This document shows, piece by piece, positions 1-8,650 of a stretch of DNA of 64,000 bases. The number at the start of each line of letters is the position of its first letter. The first letter of the stretch is position 1. Source of the DNA: Anaerotruncus colihominis (GTDB taxonomy: Bacteria > Bacillota > Clostridia > Oscillospirales > Ruminococcaceae). The stretch spans positions 351,863-415,862 of the forward strand of contig NZ_VIQT01000010.1 in assembly GCF_010206195.1 (NCBI RefSeq), given 5' to 3'. The translations under genes and the position numbers were made by a program. Below the pieces are notes generated by a model. The model did not search any database and was not told the DNA's origin. It saw nothing but the letters and a program-made list of their open reading frames with translations.

Positions 1-158
1 GGCGTGCCCTGTTTTTTCTTGTGCCATGCCGGGCCGATGTCAAGGATTGTCTGTCCGAAATGGATTTTGTGCAGAAATGGGATCAGGACGATCCCAAGCG
101 ACGCGCTGATCACAAAGGAAATCAAAGTCGTCAAAATCAACACTGTGTTATTATTCAT
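1..158 (-). CDS. mraY: Phospho-N-acetylmuramoyl-pentapeptide-transferase, N-terminal part (cut by window edge)
   Basis: Only the first 52 codons lie in the window. The reading starts MNNNTVLILTTLISFVIS, a hydrophobic first membrane segment, and continues with LIPFLHKIHFGQTILDIGP and AWHKKKQGT, the well-conserved first cytoplasmic loop of MraY. The enzyme moves phospho-MurNAc-pentapeptide from UDP to undecaprenyl phosphate in the membrane, making lipid I. Its ATG overlaps the last 8 bases of murF, so the two are translationally coupled. Identity is firm from the loop motif and from its place after murF; the rest of the gene is outside the window. Confidence 0.93.
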   Translation of the reverse strand, partial: MNNNTVLILTTLISFVISASLGIVLIPFLHKIHFGQTILDIGPAWHKKKQGT

Positions 159-1518
159 CAATGCGCTCTCCCTTATACAGTCCTTGGAGGACTTCCTCCA
201 TGCGCATCCCGCGGCTGCCCTTTACCCAGACAATGTCGCCCGGGCCGAGCGCGCCGCGCAGACGCGCGAGCAAATCCGTCTTGTCGTCGAAGGTTTCGGA
301 CTCGACGCCGCCTTCCTTCGCGCCCTGACTATAATAGCAGGCGTCGCCGCCATATGCAAGCAGCAAATCGACGCCCGCCGCTGCGGCGGCCCGCCCGATT
401 TCACGGTGCGCCGCCCGCGAGAGTTCGCCTAATTCCAGCATTCCGCCGAGCACCGCGATACGCCGGCCGCCACACCGCATGGCCGAAAGCGTCGTAAGCG
501 CCGCGCGCATTGAATCGGGCGAGGCGTTATAGCAGTCCTCCACAACCGTCACACTGCCCCAGTGGACCACGCGCTGACGCATACCGGACGGGATATAGGC
601 CGCGAGTGCGGCCGCGCATTTTTCCGCCGGGATGCCCAGCGCCAGCCCGACACCGCAGGCCGCGGCGGCGTTGCGCACATTGTGCAGCCCGATGCACGGG
701 ATGGTCACGCCGACCTGCCCCCCGGGATAATTCAGCGTGAACGCCGTCTGCGCATCCAATTCGTGGATATCCGCAGCGCGCAGCGCGCACGCGGGATTTT
801 CGACGCCGTAAAGGCGCGCCTCCAGACGCGGAATCGACACCTTTTTAAGCAGATCATCATCGCCGCACAAAAACAGCGGCGCGCCGTCCGGCAAAGCATC
901 GGCCAGCTCCAGCTTCGCCTTCAGGATATTTTCACGGCTGCCGAGCTGTTCAATGTGGCTGACGCCGATATTGGTGATAACGCCGAGCGTCGGCCGCGCT
1001 GCGCCGGCCAACGCGGCGATCTCTCCCAAACCCTGCATCCCCATCTCGACGACAGCCGCCTCATGGCCGCGCGTCAGGCCAAACAGCGTCTTTGGCAGGC
1101 CGATTTCGTTGTTGAGGTTTCCTTCTGTTTTGAGCGTCTGGAATCCGGCGGATACAACCGCCGCGATCATATCCTTTGTCGTCGTTTTTCCAACGCTGCC
1201 CGTGACACCGATGCAATGGATGTCAAAACGCGCCCGATAGGCGCGCGCGATATCCATCAGCGCGCGCTGCGTATTTTTTACGTACATGACAGCTCCCGCG
1301 CCGTAGTCGCGCCGCTCATGCGCAACGGCGCACGCGGCCCCGCCGCGCAGCGCCGCCGTGATATAATCGTGTCCGTCGAACCGCTCGCCCTCCAGCGCCA
1401 CAAACAGGCAGCCCGGCGGCAAGGCGCGCGAGTCGGTGGAGACGCAGCCGACAGCGCCTTCAAATGTCCCGTCCGCGCCGATGGCCGCGGCGATTTCCTT
1501 AAGCGTCATGCGTTCCAC
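151..1518 (-). CDS. murF: UDP-N-acetylmuramoyl-tripeptide--D-alanyl-D-alanine ligase
   Basis: Cytoplasmic Mur ligase that adds D-Ala-D-Ala to the UDP-MurNAc tripeptide, the last soluble step of lipid II precursor synthesis. The 455-aa protein has the N-terminal UDP-binding domain (STDSRALPPGCLFVAL, residues 27-42), the ATP-binding loop GVTGSVGKTTTKD at about 104-116, and a C-terminal Mur ligase domain with VEDCYNASPDSMRAAL. Length is normal for MurF. It starts 3 bases after the murE stop and its stop overlaps the mraY start, so it sits inside a tight operon murE-murF-mraY. No lesion seen. Confidence 0.97.
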   Translation of the reverse strand: MERMTLKEIAAAIGADGTFEGAVGCVSTDSRALPPGCLFVALEGERFDGHDYITAALRGGAACAVAHERRDYGAGAVMYVKNTQRALMDIARAYRARFDIHCIGVTGSVGKTTTKDMIAAVVSAGFQTLKTEGNLNNEIGLPKTLFGLTRGHEAAVVEMGMQGLGEIAALAGAARPTLGVITNIGVSHIEQLGSRENILKAKLELADALPDGAPLFLCGDDDLLKKVSIPRLEARLYGVENPACALRAADIHELDAQTAFTLNYPGGQVGVTIPCIGLHNVRNAAAACGVGLALGIPAEKCAAALAAYIPSGMRQRVVHWGSVTVVEDCYNASPDSMRAALTTLSAMRCGGRRIAVLGGMLELGELSRAAHREIGRAAAAAGVDLLLAYGGDACYYSQGAKEGGVESETFDDKTDLLARLRGALGPGDIVWVKGSRGMRMEEVLQGLYKGERIDE

Positions 1519-1521
1519 GAT

Positions 1522-2973
1522 TCACGATCCTTTCTTTTTTTCCAGCAGTTTCAGCACGATCTGCCGCTCGTCAAAGCAAATCGTCTCACCGTGCAACACC
1601 TGATAATCCTCGTGGCCCTTACCAGCCAGGATCAGCACATCGTCCTTTTTCGAATGGTCAAGCGCCCATTCGATCGCCGCATATCGGTCCGGAATGATTT
1701 CATACGGCGTATCCGGATGCTCCAACAGGCCGGGCTTCGCATCCTCAATGATCTGCATCTCGTCCTCATCGCGTGGATTATCCGATGTGAGGATCACAAA
1801 GTCGGACAGGCGCGCCACAATTTCAGCCATCTTTTTACGCTTTGTACGGTCACGGTTGCCGGCGCAGCCAAACAGTGTTACAACACGTCCATGCGCAAAT
1901 TTCTGCATCGTTGTAATGATCTTTTCCAGCCCGTCGGGGCTATGTGCGTAATCGCGGATCACGACATAATCCGTCCCTGTCGGCAGCACTTCAATGCGGC
2001 CCACAACCCCCTGGCAGGTATTTAAGCCCTGCGCCGCCTGTTCGAGCGTCAGACCGAGCGCCATACACATGACAGCCGCCGTCATTGCGTTCTCGACCGA
2101 AAAATCCCCTGGGATCGGCAGGCGCACACGTGCGATCGCGCCTTTGCCGACAATCATAAAGCGGCTCGAATCGGGCGCGGGGCGGATATCCTTGGCGGTG
2201 AAATCCGCCGCGTCCGAAGCGGTGGAAAACGTTGTCACCGGACAGATATGCCGTACCTCCGCCGCCAGGCGCTCGCCATAGGCGTCGTCTATATTGACCG
2301 CGGCCGCATCACACATCGAAAACAGCTTTTTTTTCGCATGGTAATAGCTTTCCATATCGCCGTGATAATCGAGATGATCCTGTGTCAGATTGGTAAACCC
2401 AACGCTTGCGAAGCGCAGTCCCGCCAACCGCTGTTGGTCAAGCGCGTGCGACGAACACTCCATGACGACATATTCACATCCCGCGTCCGCCATGCGCGCG
2501 AGCATCCCATGCAGGGCGAGCGGATCGGGCGTCGTATGCTTGGCGGGCAGTGTGATGTCTCCGATCTCATTGTGAATGGTCCCGATCAGCCCTGTCTGAT
2601 GGCCGGCCGACTCCAGGATGTATTTGACCATATAGCTGACCGTCGTTTTCCCATTGGTGCCGGTCACGCCGGCCAGGCACAGGCGGCGGGCGGGATTGCC
2701 ATACCAGTTGCCGCAGACGATGCCGTAGGCATAATGTGTGTCACGGCAGACAATCTCGTTTTCCAGTCCCAGGGCGCGTTCGCACAGGATGGCGGCAGCG
2801 CCGGACTCTACGGCCTTTACCGCGTAATCATGCCCGTCGGCGCGCGTGCCGCGGATACAGACAAACAGCGTCCCAGGCTCCACCTGCCGTGAATCGGAGG
2901 TGACGCTGGTGATTTCACAGTCCCTGTCCGGGCGGGCAGCGTCAAGCCCGTCAAGCAGTTCGTAAAGGCGCAT
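1522..2973 (-). CDS. murE: UDP-N-acetylmuramoyl-L-alanyl-D-glutamate--2,6-diaminopimelate ligase
   Basis: Mur ligase adding the third residue of the stem peptide. I place the start at the ATG at 2973 (MRLYELLDGL), 483 aa, because AAAGGGG lies just upstream (GAAAGGGGAATCTTT-ATG); an upstream in-frame extension of 36 codons has no family similarity. N-terminal domain TSDSRQVEPGTLFVCI (25-40), P-loop AGVTGTNGKTT at about 101-111, carbamylated-Lys region, and DNPRDED at about 398. In this family DNPR marks meso-diaminopimelate specificity rather than lysine, so a DAP-type cell wall is expected. It follows the PBP gene by 74 bases and abuts murF. Confidence 0.97.
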   Translation of the reverse strand: MRLYELLDGLDAARPDRDCEITSVTSDSRQVEPGTLFVCIRGTRADGHDYAVKAVESGAAAILCERALGLENEIVCRDTHYAYGIVCGNWYGNPARRLCLAGVTGTNGKTTVSYMVKYILESAGHQTGLIGTIHNEIGDITLPAKHTTPDPLALHGMLARMADAGCEYVVMECSSHALDQQRLAGLRFASVGFTNLTQDHLDYHGDMESYYHAKKKLFSMCDAAAVNIDDAYGERLAAEVRHICPVTTFSTASDAADFTAKDIRPAPDSSRFMIVGKGAIARVRLPIPGDFSVENAMTAAVMCMALGLTLEQAAQGLNTCQGVVGRIEVLPTGTDYVVIRDYAHSPDGLEKIITTMQKFAHGRVVTLFGCAGNRDRTKRKKMAEIVARLSDFVILTSDNPRDEDEMQIIEDAKPGLLEHPDTPYEIIPDRYAAIEWALDHSKKDDVLILAGKGHEDYQVLHGETICFDERQIVLKLLEKKKGS

Positions 2974-3047
2974 AAAGATTCCCCTTTCGGTCGTATCCGC
3001 GCGCCGAACGGCGTGCGGACAAAACTGAGATGTTAAAAATATGGCCG

Positions 3048-5315
3048 CTATGGCTGCGCGGGAGGCTCTGCCGCCACGCATTCGACCGTCACCACGGCGC
3101 CTGCTTCCACCATCTCGCCGGCGTCGGGCGACTGTGCTGAAACAACGCTGTGTGTGCCTTCGATCTGTTCACCCCGGACGCTGATTTTCAGCCCTGAACC
3201 AACGATCGTCTGGTTGGCCTCCTGGAGCGTCTTTCCGACGACGTCCGGTACCAGAATTAATTCTCCCGCGCCTTCCTCCTCAGTATACAGCACGATGACG
3301 CCGTCCTGTGGGATGATTTCGCCCGCAGCCGGGACCTGTTTAAGCACCTTTGCTCCGTTGCCAATCACACGGAACTTCAGTCCGCGGCGGCGCACCTCAT
3401 ACTCCGCCTCATGCAGATCATAGTTGAGCAGGTAAGGCGCCTGCGTCTCGGTATTTTCAAGCTCCTCCTTGGTATACTGCGGCTCGATGCCCATGTACGG
3501 CAGCGTCTCCGCCAGAATGGAGCCGACAATTGGCGCCGCGACGGTCGAGCCGAAGGCGTTGTAAATATCGGGGTCGTCAAGCAGCACAAGACACGCCACC
3601 TGCGGATCGTCGATCGGCGCGAAGCCGAAAAACGACAAGGTATTTGGGATACGTCCATCCTCCTTGCGGTCATCGAGCTGTTCAGATGTACCCGTTTTTC
3701 CGCCGACACGGTAGCCGGGAATGGCGGCCTGCTTACCGGATCCGCCTCCGCCTACAACCTGTTCAAGGATCAGCGCCATTTCCCTGGAAACCTCCTTGGA
3801 AACGACCTGCCGCTTGACAACCGGTTCCGTATTTGAAATGACGTTACCCTCACTGTCGATGATCTGCTTGACGACATACGGCTGCATAAGCTGCCCGCCG
3901 TTGATAGCCGCGCAGGCGGCTGTGATCATCTGAATCGGCGTGACCTTAAACGTCTGACCAAACGAGGAGGACGCCAGATCGTTGACAGAATAGGTCCCAT
4001 GGTAGATGCTTCCAGCCTCGCCCGGCATATCGATTCCAGTTGGCTGCGTCAGGCCGAAATTCGCAAAGTTTTCCGCGAAGTTCTGCGCACCCATGCGCTG
4101 TCCGATATCGATGAATGCCGGGTTGCAGGAATTCATCACGGCGTGCGTCAAATCCTGCGCCCCATGACCGGAGTGATGTCCGGTCCAGTACCAGCAGTGA
4201 TACTGCGTATCATTGACAGTCACATAGCCCAGGCAGTTAAAGCCCGACTGCGTTGTTACTGCGCCGCATTCCATCGCCCCGGCTGCTGTCACAATCTTAA
4301 AAACCGAGCCGGGCTCATATGGGTCGGAGATTGCATAATTGCGCCACAGCGAGTAAAGCGTCTCCATCCGGGCCTGCTGGCGCGCCTTCTGCGACTCCTC
4401 CGATTCGTCCTGCGGCAGCGCGGCCAGCTCCTCCTCAAGCTTCTTGGCGACGTTTTCATCGATGATGTCATACGGATTATTCGGGTCGAAATCCGGCTTG
4501 GAGGCCATCGCGAGCACCGCGCCTGTCTTTGGGTCCATCACGATGCCAGTCACACGGTTGCGCACGCGATGTTCGGCCAGCGCAATCTCAAGGTTCTTCT
4601 CAAGGTAATGCTGAATTGTCTCGTCGATCGTCAGTACAAGCGAATTGCCATCCTGCGCCTCATACCGCTGGACATACTGCATATCCATGTCAACGCCCGC
4701 GCCGTTTTTCATCGACACAACGCGTCCCGGTGTTCCGGCAAGCGTCTTTTCATAGTACGCCTCAAGCCCATACGCGCCGTGGTTATCATTATTTGCAAAA
4801 CCGAGCACAGCCGAAGCGAAATTACCATATGGATAATAACGGCGGGTGTCCTCCTCGAGGAAAACAACGCCCGTTAACCCGTTTTCACCGACCGCCGCCA
4901 TCAATGCGTCCGCCTGGTCGTCCTCGACCTTCTCCTTGACAACCTCATAATAGGAGCCTTTGCGAGCCAGTTTCTTTTTGACGGTTTCCTTATCCGCGCC
5001 AATATATTCCGCCAGCAGATTGATGATAGCCTCCTCTTTTTCAGGCGTATCAGCCAGCTTTGGCGCAATACAAACCGACGAAACGTCCGCACTGACAGCC
5101 AGCTTTTCACCGTTTGTATCGTAGATGACACCGCGTTTTGCTCCAATGCGTGTTGTGCGCAGCTGATGCTGAAGCGCACGCGCCTGCATCGACTCGCCCT
5201 CCACGATCTGGAGCACGAACAGCTGATGCAGCACAACACAGAAGCCGAGCACGATCATCGCGACAAGCACGATAACCATGCGGCTTTTCATATGGTAGGT
5301 TGGAGACTTTGCCAT
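3048..5315 (-). CDS. ftsI: Class B penicillin-binding protein (FtsI/SpoVD type) with PASTA domains
   Basis: Membrane-anchored D,D-transpeptidase for septal or spore-cortex peptidoglycan. 755 aa from the ATG at 5315 (MAKSPTYHMKSRM), preceded by AAAGGA; a 45-codon upstream extension is rejected. One membrane anchor at about 13-36, dimerisation domain to about 220, then transpeptidase motifs SVFK (337-340), SCN (396-398) and KTGT (540-543). The tail holds one clear PASTA domain (VPDVVGKTLQEANQTIVGSG onward) and a more divergent one before it. Firmicute PBPs next to ftsL in dcw clusters are named FtsI, PBP2B or SpoVD; the sequence alone does not separate vegetative from sporulation roles. It sits between ftsL and murE. 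Confidence 0.93.
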   Translation of the reverse strand: MAKSPTYHMKSRMVIVLVAMIVLGFCVVLHQLFVLQIVEGESMQARALQHQLRTTRIGAKRGVIYDTNGEKLAVSADVSSVCIAPKLADTPEKEEAIINLLAEYIGADKETVKKKLARKGSYYEVVKEKVEDDQADALMAAVGENGLTGVVFLEEDTRRYYPYGNFASAVLGFANNDNHGAYGLEAYYEKTLAGTPGRVVSMKNGAGVDMDMQYVQRYEAQDGNSLVLTIDETIQHYLEKNLEIALAEHRVRNRVTGIVMDPKTGAVLAMASKPDFDPNNPYDIIDENVAKKLEEELAALPQDESEESQKARQQARMETLYSLWRNYAISDPYEPGSVFKIVTAAGAMECGAVTTQSGFNCLGYVTVNDTQYHCWYWTGHHSGHGAQDLTHAVMNSCNPAFIDIGQRMGAQNFAENFANFGLTQPTGIDMPGEAGSIYHGTYSVNDLASSSFGQTFKVTPIQMITAACAAINGGQLMQPYVVKQIIDSEGNVISNTEPVVKRQVVSKEVSREMALILEQVVGGGGSGKQAAIPGYRVGGKTGTSEQLDDRKEDGRIPNTLSFFGFAPIDDPQVACLVLLDDPDIYNAFGSTVAAPIVGSILAETLPYMGIEPQYTKEELENTETQAPYLLNYDLHEAEYEVRRRGLKFRVIGNGAKVLKQVPAAGEIIPQDGVIVLYTEEEGAGELILVPDVVGKTLQEANQTIVGSGLKISVRGEQIEGTHSVVSAQSPDAGEMVEAGAVVTVECVAAEPPAQP

Positions 5316-5413
5316 TCTTTTATACCGTTCCTTTGCAAAAGTTGCACCGCCCGCCGCATGGACACAGATACGAAACGCGGCGTTTGCCGTCGAATCCAGG
5401 CCAAAATGCGAGG

Positions 5414-5462
5414 AAAGCAAGAAGCATAGCGGGGTATTGCCCCTTCGCATCCTTCTTGCTTT
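5414..5462. other. Stem-loop between ftsL and the PBP gene
   Basis: AAAGCAAGAAG (5414-5424) pairs perfectly with CTTCTTGCTTT (5452-5462), and GGGG/CCCC forms an inner stem. It occupies the 184-base gap between two cell-division genes of one operon. No U-run follows on the minus strand, so it is more likely an mRNA processing or stability element than a terminator. Function unknown. Confidence 0.55.
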
Positions 5463-5499
5463 TCATGCCATTCTTATATTTATTGGCGCGGCGCCTGTT

Positions 5500-5997
5500 T
5501 TAGTCCTCCGGATTTTTGGCGTTGCTGATTGCAACACGGATGCGATCCATCAGCGACAACCGGGGGGAATCCATCGTCAGCTCAATCTTGTCTCCTTCAC
5601 TCAAGTCAACATATGTAATCTGGCTTTTATCAATCGACACCATGCCGAGCGCCTGTGTAGCGTATTCCTCCACATTGCGCAGCGAAACCTTCGCGTCAAG
5701 CTGCGCGGACAAGCGTGTGTTTTCACTCTGTGCATCCGCCAGCGCGTTTGTCTGAGCCGCGATCTGTTGGTTCAGCTCCGTCAGCACTGCACGGCTGTAA
5801 AGCATAGTCACCACAAACGCGGCTACCAGCGCAAGCACCGCCGCTGTCTTGAACGCGGCCACCATACCCGCGCGCGCGCGTGCCTTTGCCGACGACGGCG
5901 CAATTGTCAACTCCGGTTTTCTGCTGCGCTGTCTGCGCGCGCTAAACCGGTTCAGATCATATGCGGCGCCTGAATTTGATGCGTAGCGTACTTGCAT
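5500..5997 (-). CDS. ftsL: FtsL-like cell division protein (septum formation initiator type)
   Basis: 165-aa bitopic protein: basic cytoplasmic N-terminus of about 45 residues, one transmembrane helix (about 46-70, AAFKTAAVLALVAAFVV), then an extracytoplasmic coiled coil (LTELNQQIAAQTNALADAQSEN) and the VEEYATQALGM segment, which matches the ...YA...LGM pattern of FtsL/DivIC proteins. These proteins bridge FtsB/DivIC and the septal PBP and regulate septal synthesis. FtsL is poorly conserved, so the name rests on topology, the short C-terminal motif and its position between rsmH and the PBP gene. Confidence 0.82.
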   Translation of the reverse strand: MQVRYASNSGAAYDLNRFSARRQRSRKPELTIAPSSAKARARAGMVAAFKTAAVLALVAAFVVTMLYSRAVLTELNQQIAAQTNALADAQSENTRLSAQLDAKVSLRNVEEYATQALGMVSIDKSQITYVDLSEGDKIELTMDSPRLSLMDRIRVAISNAKNPED

Positions 5998-6111
5998 GGC
6001 CGACCCCTTTCACCCAATCTCTGTGCTGTCTCTTTCTCTCTGTCTCTTTGAAACGCGCCTGATCTTTTTATCTTTTGGCGCGCCCTGTCCGCCCATGTGC
6101 GTGGACGGTTT

Positions 6112-6136
6112 AAGAATCTGCAAATACAGGTTCCTA
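6112..6136. repeat. Short palindrome related to the AGAACCTGTATTCACAG element
   Basis: AGAATCTG-CAAATA-CAGGTTC forms a small inverted repeat just after the rsmH stop codon, in the 143-base gap before ftsL. It matches the two ends of the longer element at 15772-15880 as if the centre had been lost. The rest of this gap is pyrimidine-rich on the plus strand and shows no gene. Confidence 0.5.
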
Positions 6137-6140
6137 GGCT

Positions 6141-7076
6141 TTATAGCTTTTCAATAACACGCAGCTTCGCGCTTTTACTTCTGCTGTTGGCGGCAAGCTC
6201 CTGCTCCCCGGCTTCAATCGGCTTACGATTAACAAGCCGCCCGCGCGGCTGATTGCCGCAGACACAAACCGGAAAATCAGGAGGGCAGGTGCATCCCCTG
6301 CAAAGCGCCGCAAATCGCTGCTTGACCATACGATCCTCGAGCGAGTGGAAGGTGATGATCGCCATGCGTCCGCCTGAGCGGAGCCTTTCAAACGCTTCAC
6401 TGAGAAAATCAGACAGGCTGGAGAGTTCCCCGTTTACCTCAATGCGAATCGCTTGAAAGACGCGCTTTGCAGGGTTGCCCCCTTCGCGCCGTGCCCTTGC
6501 GGGAATCGACGCGCCAATCATTGCCGCCAATTCTGCTGTCGTTGCAATTGGGCGCTGCGTTCTGGATTTCAAAATATTTTTTGCGATTGCCGGTGCGAAT
6601 TTTTCCTCGCCGTAATCGCGGAATACGCGGCACAGCTCCTTGAAGCTGTAGGTGTTGACCACGTCGCGGGCGCTGAGTCCCGTTTTTGTCATGCGCATGT
6701 CGAGCGGGGCGTCATGCGCGTAGGAAAATCCGCGCTCCGGCGTATCAAGCTGGTAGGACGACACGCCTAAATCGAGCAGAATACCATCGACCGCCTCGAC
6801 ACCAAGCCTGTCCAACACCGTGCACAGCTCGGAAAAATCGCTCTGCACAACCGTTGCGCAGCCAAACGGCGCAAGCCGTCCGGACGCCACCGCCACAGCA
6901 TCGGGATCCTTGTCAAGCGCGATCAGCCGGCCGCCGTCCAAACGTCCTGCGATCGCGCGCGAATGCCCCGCGCCACCGGCCGTGCCGTCGACATAAATGC
7001 CGTCCGAGCGGATATTCAACCCCTCCAGACAGGCATCAAGCAGCACGGGCACATGAGAAAAATGCAGTTCGTCCAT
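6141..7076 (-). CDS. rsmH: 16S rRNA (cytosine-1402-N4) methyltransferase
   Basis: S-adenosylmethionine-dependent enzyme methylating C1402 of 16S rRNA. 311 aa, the usual length. Motifs seen: HVPVLLDACLEGL at the N-terminus, the SAM-binding loop DGTAGGAGHSRAI (about 30-42), LLDLGVSSYQLD, and the C-terminal SGGRMAIITFHSLEDRMVK. It starts 3 bases after mraZ, the standard dcw order mraZ-rsmH-ftsL. Also known as MraW. Confidence 0.97.
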   Translation of the reverse strand: MDELHFSHVPVLLDACLEGLNIRSDGIYVDGTAGGAGHSRAIAGRLDGGRLIALDKDPDAVAVASGRLAPFGCATVVQSDFSELCTVLDRLGVEAVDGILLDLGVSSYQLDTPERGFSYAHDAPLDMRMTKTGLSARDVVNTYSFKELCRVFRDYGEEKFAPAIAKNILKSRTQRPIATTAELAAMIGASIPARARREGGNPAKRVFQAIRIEVNGELSSLSDFLSEAFERLRSGGRMAIITFHSLEDRMVKQRFAALCRGCTCPPDFPVCVCGNQPRGRLVNRKPIEAGEQELAANSRSKSAKLRVIEKL

Positions 7077-7079
7077 AGG

Positions 7080-7499
7080 CTAGAACCCCAAATCGTCCAT
7101 CGCACCGGCGATGGCTTCTGATGTAAGCAGCTCGTTCTGCGCCTCCCAGCGCGCCGTATCCCAAATCTCGGCGCGGTTGGAGACGCCCGCGATCGTTACA
7201 TCGCGTTCAAGCCCCGCATATTCGCGCAGATGCGCTGGAAGCACGACCCGCCCCTGGCGGTCCGGCTCCACCTCGGCGGCTCCCGCGAAGAAAAAGCGGT
7301 TGAGCGGCGCGGATTTGCTGATGGGCAGCTCGCGCAGCTTGGCCGCAAGACGCTCCCATTCCTCCATCGAATAGACAAACAGGCAGTTATCCAGCCCGCG
7401 GGTCACGACGAACCGGTCGCCAAGCTCCTCGCGCAGGCGCGCCGGGAAGTTGACACGGCCCTTGACGTCGAGGTTATGCGCATATTGGCCCGTCAGCAT
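7080..7499 (-). CDS. mraZ: Transcriptional regulator MraZ
   Basis: 139-aa DNA-binding protein made of two SpoVT/AbrB-like halves; each half carries a DxxGR-type loop (LDVKGRVNFPARLRE near residue 10 and PDRQGRVVLPAHLREY near residue 85). MraZ is the first gene of dcw operons and in studied bacteria binds repeated boxes in its own promoter region and represses the operon. Such boxes are present here at 7548-7574. Start supported by GGGGGTGAAGGG before ATG. Confidence 0.96.
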   Translation of the reverse strand: MLTGQYAHNLDVKGRVNFPARLREELGDRFVVTRGLDNCLFVYSMEEWERLAAKLRELPISKSAPLNRFFFAGAAEVEPDRQGRVVLPAHLREYAGLERDVTIAGVSNRAEIWDTARWEAQNELLTSEAIAGAMDDLGF

Positions 7500-7547
7500 C
7501 CCTTCACCCCCATTGGGAAAATCCTCACCATTTCAATGGAGTATTCT

Positions 7548-7574
7548 CCACTCTTAACCACTTTTCACCACTTT
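7548..7574 (-). promoter_or_regulatory. Triple MraZ-binding boxes (10-bp direct repeats)
   Basis: Reading the minus strand there are three direct repeats AAAGTGG, AAAGTGG and AGAGTGG with an exact 10-bp period (GTGG at 7571-7568, 7561-7558, 7551-7548). This is the layout of known MraZ operators (AAAGTG-type boxes separated by about 3 bases). They lie between the -10 element at 7584-7589 and the mraZ start, within the early transcribed leader, fitting autorepression. Confidence 0.8.
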
Positions 7575-7583
7575 CGCTTCTTT

Positions 7584-7612
7584 ATTATACTTGTCCCTCA
7601 CCCAAATTGCAA
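7584..7612 (-). promoter_or_regulatory. Sigma-A-type promoter of the dcw operon
   Basis: Minus strand TTGCAA (-35, 7607-7612), 17-bp spacer, TATAAT (-10, 7584-7589). Drives mraZ-rsmH-ftsL-PBP-murE-murF-mraY. No other strong promoter was seen inside the cluster. The rest of the 7500-7834 gap up to the terminator at 7734 shows no gene. Confidence 0.88.
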
Positions 7613-7733
7613 GCACTTTTATTTGCCAAATCAAGGAATGCAGCCGGAATCGATCGACCCATCCCTCTATATTCCAACAGCTTGCGCCGCTTTTCGCGGC
7701 GAACCGACAGGAGTGCACCGCGCACTGTACGCA

Positions 7734-7771
7734 TAAAAAAAGCGCGCCGCGGAATAAAAATTCCGCGGCGC
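7734..7771 (-). terminator. Rho-independent terminator after yebC
   Basis: Perfect 11-bp stem GCGCCGCGGAA / TTCCGCGGCGC around a 6-base loop, followed on the minus strand by a run of seven to eight T. It ends the mltG-U32-yebC unit before the dcw promoter. Confidence 0.92.
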
Positions 7772-7834
7772 AGCCGGGCATTGTTTTTACTGAAACCTTT
7801 TCCCTAAAGGGTCAGAGAAGATTCGGTAGCTTTC

Positions 7835-8578
7835 TTAATCCTCGTCCGGCTCCTCAGGCATATCCCAGTTGTGATAGACATTCTGCACGTCGTCGTTTTC
7901 CTCAAGAAGATCGAGCAGTTTTTCCATCTTCTGAAGCAGCGCCTCGTCGTCGATCTTCGACTTGGTCATGGGGATATACTCCGCCTCGGCGGAGTCGTAC
8001 GTGTACCCCTTCTCCTGTAAAGCGGCCGCGACCTTGGCCACGTCATTCGGCTCGGTCGTGATGGTGATCATGCCATCCTCATAATTAAAATCAGTCGCGC
8101 CTACCTCGAAACAATCGTCCATGACCTTTTCCTCGTCGATCTTGTTATCTTCGTTCTCGATGTAGATCATGCCACGCCGCTCAAATAAAAATGACACGCT
8201 GCCCGTCTGCCCCAGGTTGCCCCCGCACTTATCAAAATAATGGCGCAGATCGCCCGCTGTACGGTTGCGGTTGTCGGTCAGGGTTTCCACGATGAGCGCA
8301 ACACCCGAAGGGCCGTACCCCTCGTATGTAATCTCCTCGTAGTCCTCCTTGCCCTCGCCGGCCTTTTTAAGCAAACGTTCGATATTATCATTTGGCACAT
8401 TGTTGGCCTTCGCTTTGGCAATCAGCGTTGCCAGACGGCTGTTGTTGTTCGGATCGGGGCCTCCCTCACGCGCCGCGACTGTGATCTCGCGGCCAATCTT
8501 CGTAAAAATCTTGGCGCGCTGGCCATCGGTTTTTTCCTTTTTGCGTTTGATATTCGCCCATTTGGAATGTCCGGACAT
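7835..8578 (-). CDS. yebC: YebC/PmpR family DNA-binding regulatory protein
   Basis: 247 aa starting MSGHSKWANIKRKKEKTD, the invariant start of YebC. I prefer the ATG at 8578 over a TTG three codons upstream because the family begins at MSGHSKW and AGAGGAAAGG is correctly spaced. The AAREGGPDPNNNSRL, ISYEGYGP-like (ITYEGYGPSGVALIVE) and NLGQTGSVSFLFE blocks are typical. Members act as transcription factors and, in recent work on relatives, as a factor easing ribosome stalling on proline runs; which applies here cannot be told. Follows the U32 gene by 72 bases. Confidence 0.95.
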   Translation of the reverse strand: MSGHSKWANIKRKKEKTDGQRAKIFTKIGREITVAAREGGPDPNNNSRLATLIAKAKANNVPNDNIERLLKKAGEGKEDYEEITYEGYGPSGVALIVETLTDNRNRTAGDLRHYFDKCGGNLGQTGSVSFLFERRGMIYIENEDNKIDEEKVMDDCFEVGATDFNYEDGMITITTEPNDVAKVAAALQEKGYTYDSAEAEYIPMTKSKIDDEALLQKMEKLLDLLEENDDVQNVYHNWDMPEEPDED

Positions 8579-8650
8579 ATCGTTCAACCTTTCCTCTTTA
8601 TCAATTCATCGTCAAACGGCACGCTGAAAGCCGCCGGTTATCATATACCC

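Noticed and set aside
2974..3081. Longer N-terminus of MurE
   Set aside because: No family similarity; SD and MRLYELL start support the ATG at 2973.
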